Shown here piece after piece: positions 60,501 to 64,000 of a DNA stretch of 64,000 bases. Below the pieces are notes generated by a model. It was not told the DNA's origin, ran no database searches, and saw only the letters and a program-made list of their open reading frames with translations. Source of the DNA: Larus michahellis. Its lineage: Eukaryota; Chordata; Aves; Charadriiformes; Laridae. The translations under genes and the position numbers were made by a program. The DNA is taken from NCBI RefSeq assembly GCF_964199755.1, contig NC_133918.1:1426001-1490000 (forward strand), in the 5' to 3' direction. How positions within the stretch are numbered: the stretch's first letter is position 1; each line of letters begins with the position of its first letter.

Positions 60501-60951
60501 ACCGAAGGCCAAGTCTGTCCCGGAGGAGGAGCGTGTGTTCCCAGCTCCTCGCACGTTCGGTCTGGGTTTCTCCTTCTCATCCTGCGCCTTTCCATCTCTT
60601 TCTTGGGGCTGGGTAAGGAAAGCGAGGGCTCCATATTAAAACACGTGCCACTTTGTCACGGAATTAGAGGAGGTGGTGTAGCTTGTCCTTTGTTTCCCCG
60701 CGGTGAATTCCTGCAACATTTTATACTAGTCGGATACTTTATGTGTAAAGCAATAAGCAAAACCAGGCTGATGATGGAAAATCGATTTCAACTTTTGGCA
60801 TCTGAGGCTCTTCCCTCGGCATTATAAAAACGGGCTGCAATAAGCAATGAACTCATTTAAAAGTGAATTCTGCCTTTTTTTTTTTTTTTTTTTTTAATAT
60901 TCCCTTGTTTCTCCTCCCTTTTGCCCTTCCCCTCTTCTTCCCCGTCTCCAG
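57584..60951. other. Region between the - strand B30.2 gene and the + strand butyrophilin-like gene
   Basis: About 3.4 kb of mostly C-rich sequence. A 51-base coil-like segment lies at 57613-57663 (+), reported as a finding. An AATAAA occurs at 58578-58583 (+). Frames on both strands are Pro/Ser/Arg-rich and composition-driven. I find no RING, B-box, Ig or transmembrane exon for the - strand gene here. Confidence 0.4.
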
Positions 60952-61056
60952 GTTGTGCCCCAGTGAAGAGGATGCTCTCTGCTTTCCACCTCTGCAGCTC
61001 TCTGACGGCTTTTGTCGTTTATGGTTTATTTTTCCGAGCTCACGAGCTGCAGACAG
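60952..61056 (+). CDS. Butyrophilin-like gene, signal-peptide exon
   Basis: The exon follows a long polypyrimidine tract and acceptor GTCTCCAG (ends 60951). Twenty bases of 5'UTR precede the ATG at 60972. The exon ends at donor CAGACAG|GTAGGG in phase 1. It encodes 28 residues, MLSAFHLCSSLTAFVVYGLF then FRAHELQT, a short N-region and a hydrophobic core that fit a signal peptide cleaved near the exon end. Phase 1 matches the IgV exon that follows, as usual in Ig-superfamily genes. The basic n-region is weak (only His before the core), so the start is probable, not certain. Confidence 0.65.
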
Positions 61057-62099
61057 GTAGGGATTCCCCCGGTTCTTGCTGATCCCTGCGGCGTTGCTTC
61101 CAGCCTGACTATCTTCCCGGCTACCAGTGCAGCTACTCCCCGTGAACGGCGGAGCACGGGGCAGGGACGGGCTCTTTGCCATAAACCTTGCGGAGGTCTG
61201 AGAGCGCCAGCATCCCGCCACGTCCTGGTTTATTCCTCCGGCCGTGTCAGCGCGGGCATTCGCACAACCTCGCTGAGCCCGGGTGGAGATCGGGTGATGC
61301 CCGTGAGCTGACGGTAGTTTGCTGCCATTTCCCTCCCCGCATGTTCCCAGCATGTCATCGCTTGCCGGGGACGGACCCTTTGCAGAACCAATTCAATAAA
61401 GGGAAAAGCAATGAAAAAAAAGTCCTTTAAAAAATATTCTGGGCTCTTTCTCCATGAGGTTGCTGACCTGAAGCAGCTTCTTCAAGGCAGCCCTGGCAAA
61501 AGGGTGCAGCAGAACAGTTGACTCAAATGTTACCTTGCCAACCAAAAGCTGATTTGCTTTTGTTTTCCTTCAGCCAGAATCCACTTTCTCTGTGAGCTGA
61601 GTGGCCAGATTATTAATAATTAAATATGAAAATAATTACATTTCTAAAGATGCCCGGAGCACCTGAGATGTATTTATTTTCTCTTGTAATAGGCGCGAAT
61701 AGCTGAGGATATTTGAGTTTTATTTGTACCCCAGTTGTCTGCTTTCTCCAGCCAACCACCCGGAAACCTTCCAGCCGTTTCCCTCCTTCTTTATCCTGCT
61801 TTCTCCCTGCCCCGAGCAGCATGGGGAGCACCCGTTCCCTTGAGAACAAACCAACTTTTAGGGATCTGAAGAACTCTCATGGTAGCGCGGGACGGGGGAG
61901 CAGAGGCGCGGGCCTGACCCCGGCCCGCTCGCGGTCCTGCGTGGCAGGGGTCCCTCTCCCAGCCTTCCCCTCAACGCCTCGTCTCCCCCGTCGTGGTTAC
62001 ACCGCCAACGCCATGGCATGGCACGGCGGCACCCGAACCCTGTGGAGCCGCCACAGCAAACTCACAGCTATTTTTTCTTCCTCTGGCGGTTCCTCCCAG
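61057..62099 (+). other. Butyrophilin-like gene, intron 1
   Basis: About 1 kb between the signal-peptide and IgV exons. It contains an AATAAA near 61395 that is presumably unused. No repeat or other gene is recognised. Confidence 0.5.
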
Positions 62100-62447
62100 C
62101 TCCGCTCAACGTGACGGGACCCCCCGGCCCCATCACCGTGGCCATGGGTGAGGACGTGGTGTTGCCCTGCCGCTTCTCCGCGGAGCAGAGCGTGCAGGAA
62201 ACGGAGGTGGTCTGGTTTCGGGAGCAGTTCTCGCCCTTTGTGCATCGCTACAAGGGCGGGCAGGACCAGTACGGGGAGCAGATGCCTCAATACCAAGGGC
62301 GCACTGAGCTGCTGAAGGACGGCCTCGCCAAGGGCAGCGTGGACTTGAAAATTTTCCACATCCGTCTGTCTGACAGAGGGAATTACACCTGCTTCGTTCA
62401 CCGTGGCTTGGATTATGACGAGGCTGTGGTGGAGCTGAAGGTGACAG
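62100..62447 (+). CDS. Butyrophilin-like gene, IgV domain exon
   Basis: This is a 348-base, phase 1-1 exon between acceptor TTCCTCCCAG (ends 62099) and donor GTGACAG|GTCTGT, the standard IgV exon length of butyrophilins. It encodes APLNVTGPPGPITVAMGEDV followed by the first Ig Cys (VLPCRF), VVWFREQFSPFVHRYKGG, the GRTELLKDGL strand and the second Cys in the DRGNYTCF motif. NVT is a potential N-glycosylation site. The domain is of the BTN/MOG/B-G type, the membrane-distal part of a type I receptor expressed at the cell surface. Frame and cysteines are intact. Confidence 0.9.
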
Positions 62448-63185
62448 GTCTGTAGTGCGCGTCCCTGGTACCTCTCATTTACTCGCTTGTAGCCAGCACT
62501 CTTCTTCCCTGTCCTTCTTCCCTGTCCTTTTTCCCAGCAGCAATTTCAGGTGGTTGCTTTGGAAAGAGGGTTTTATTAAGTCCCATGGTTGAAAATACCA
62601 AGAAGAGAGGTCTCGTCTCGTCTCGTCTCTTCTCTTCTCTTCTCTTCTCTTCTCTTCTCTTCTCTTCTCTTCTCTTCTCTTCTCTTCTCTTCTCTTCTCT
62701 TCTCTTCTCTTCTCTTCTCTTCTCTTCTCTTCTCTTCTCTTCTCTTTTCTCTTCTCTTCTCTTCTCTGAGGTAGTCTCAGAGAGGTTAAATTGCCTACTG
62801 AGTGGCTCTGGAAGGAGCTCGTGAGATACGCCGCCTCCTTCAGAAGGGTTCTTGATATTGTTTTCTTCATATAAATGGGTGTAAGAAAAAATACGGCATT
62901 GCGTAATAAAGTAAGAATGTCTTGGCTCCTGCTTTTATATTTCACTATCCAGGCCTGCAGATTATTTTGCTTCAGTAGAAGCCCCTGGAGCAGATCTTTG
63001 AGTTATGTGAAAAAGACTGTAAGAAATTTCCTGACTCCAGGTGACGCTTCTTTTTAAAAAAAAAACCTGGGATTTGTCTATTTTGAAGTTCATCCCTTCT
63101 TGTCAGGGAGAGGGCCAGCCAGGCCACCTTATTCCCCGCTATCTGGCATCCCGCCGGATCACCTGGGATCTCTGTTTTCCCGCAG
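62448..63185 (+). other. Butyrophilin-like gene, intron 2
   Basis: About 740 bases between the IgV and IgC exons. The main content is a pyrimidine-strand pentanucleotide microsatellite, listed separately. Confidence 0.7.
62611..62767 (+). repeat. (TCTCG)3 (TTCTC)n pentanucleotide microsatellite
   Basis: About 157 bases of pure-pyrimidine pentamer repeat, starting with three TCTCG units and continuing as about 28 TTCTC/TCTCT units, with one interruption (TTTTCTC) near 62745. All three frames are open on both strands, which creates false ORFs of repeated LLFSS or KRREE type. Confidence 0.97.
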
Positions 63186-63467
63186 CCAGTGGCTCTGCCC
63201 CGCTCGTCGCGCTGGAGCAGTACCAGGGCGGGGGGATCCGGGTGGCCTGTCGCTCGGCCGGCTGGTACCCCCAGCCCCAGGTGCTGTGGCGAGATTCCCA
63301 CGGGCGGCATCTCCCATCCCACTCGGAAAGCGTTACCCAGGACGAGAGCGGCCTCTTTGCGGCGGAAAGCAGCATCATCCTCACCAGGGGCCCGTACCAG
63401 AACCTCTCCTGCGCCATCCGACATGCCCTGCAGAGCCAAGAACGGGGATCCCCTTTCTACATATCAG
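63186..63467 (+). CDS. Butyrophilin-like gene, IgC-like domain exon
   Basis: This is a 282-base, phase 1-1 exon between acceptor CCCGCAG (ends 63185) and donor ATATCAG|GTGAGC, the usual length of the membrane-proximal Ig exon of butyrophilins. It encodes ASGSAPLVALEQYQGGGIRV, then the signature CRSAGWYPQPQVLWRD and, near the end, NLSCAIRHALQSQERGS. The two Ig cysteines are present, and NLS is a possible N-glycosylation site. No stop or frameshift is seen. The next exon, expected to encode stalk and transmembrane helix, is not found in the remaining 530 bases, so the gene continues beyond the window. Confidence 0.9.
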
Positions 63468-64000
63468 GTGAGCGGAGGACGCGGGCTGTGCCCTCTCAAC
63501 GCTCCCGATGGAGCTGTGTTTGGCAAGCGCCACCGGCAGAAAACCTCAGGTGCCTTTTGCTCAGTGCATCGAGTGCATTTGGCAGCGGCGTTTGGGCGGG
63601 CGTGCTGCCAAAATTCACTGGTTCTGTCTCGACGAAGTGCGGGTTTGGCGGGGGGGGGGCGGGAAGGGGAGGGAAAGGCAACCCCCATTGCAGCAGAATT
63701 TCTGCAGACAGCGGGGTTAAATACAAACGCTCCGAACACTGGAACCAAACAAAAAAGGAGAAACCAACCCATGCCCTTCGTCTCACCTGCTGTGAAATCC
63801 TGTCCTACTGGTTTGGTATGAGAAATAAACTGCCGTGTCTCATTTTAGCATCTACATATATTGAATATAGTTTATTTTTTCCTTGTCAAACAGCAAAGCT
63901 CCTTTTTTTTTACTGGAAGATTGATTTGGGGTGGGGAATATGTCAGAACAGAGACGCGATGGTGAACTGGACGAACCATACACAAAACCGCCCTGCGGGA
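63468..64000 (+). other. Butyrophilin-like gene, intron 3 (partial)
   Basis: Sequence after the IgC exon donor to the window edge. No hydrophobic transmembrane-coding exon is visible, and the open frames present carry no domain. Confidence 0.5.

Noticed and set aside
62475-62945. 156-codon - strand frame with a long Lys/Arg/Glu repeat
   Set aside because: It is produced by the pentanucleotide microsatellite, which is open in every frame.

Overview
The window comes from a bird nuclear genome. This rests on many CR1 LINE copies in both orientations, CR1 3' tails ending in repeated ATTCTRTGA-type motifs, a very GC-rich CpG-island promoter, and protein-coding exons with bird/vertebrate RAB11B and MARCHF2 sequence separated by large introns. 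Nothing bacterial is present. The species cannot be named from the sequence alone.

Layout. 1-3.35 kb: last intron, last coding exon and 3'UTR of RAB11B (+ strand). 3.35-6.5 kb: intergenic DNA with no recognised feature. 6.5-7.5 kb: CpG island with three inverted CCAAT boxes and GC boxes, taken as the MARCHF2 promoter and non-coding first exon. 6.94-47.2 kb: MARCHF2 (+ strand), four coding exons giving 246 codons, with introns of about 16.3, 4.4, 16.2 and 2.5 kb that carry most of the CR1 copies. 47.2-50 kb: probable long MARCHF2 3'UTR. 50-64 kb: an accessory segment of TRIM/butyrophilin-type immune gene pieces. It holds a broken TRIM RING exon (+), a candidate solo LTR, two TRIM coiled-coil exons (+), a B30.2 (PRY-SPRY) exon with a coil exon on the opposite strand, and then the signal-peptide, IgV and IgC exons of a butyrophilin-like gene (+) that runs off the right edge.

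How the genes relate. RAB11B (recycling-endosome GTPase) and MARCHF2 (endosomal membrane RING-CH ubiquitin ligase) are neighbours in the same order and orientation in human chromosome 19p13.2, so the left three quarters is an old syntenic block. What follows MARCHF2 here is a TRIM/BTN cluster, which differs from the human order (HNRNPM follows there). The cluster shows birth-and-death evolution: a decayed TRIM on one strand, an intact B30.2 exon on the other, and an intact-looking Ig-domain gene next to them.

Exon limits were set by hand from splice dinucleotides, reading phase and family exon lengths. Repeat limits are approximate.
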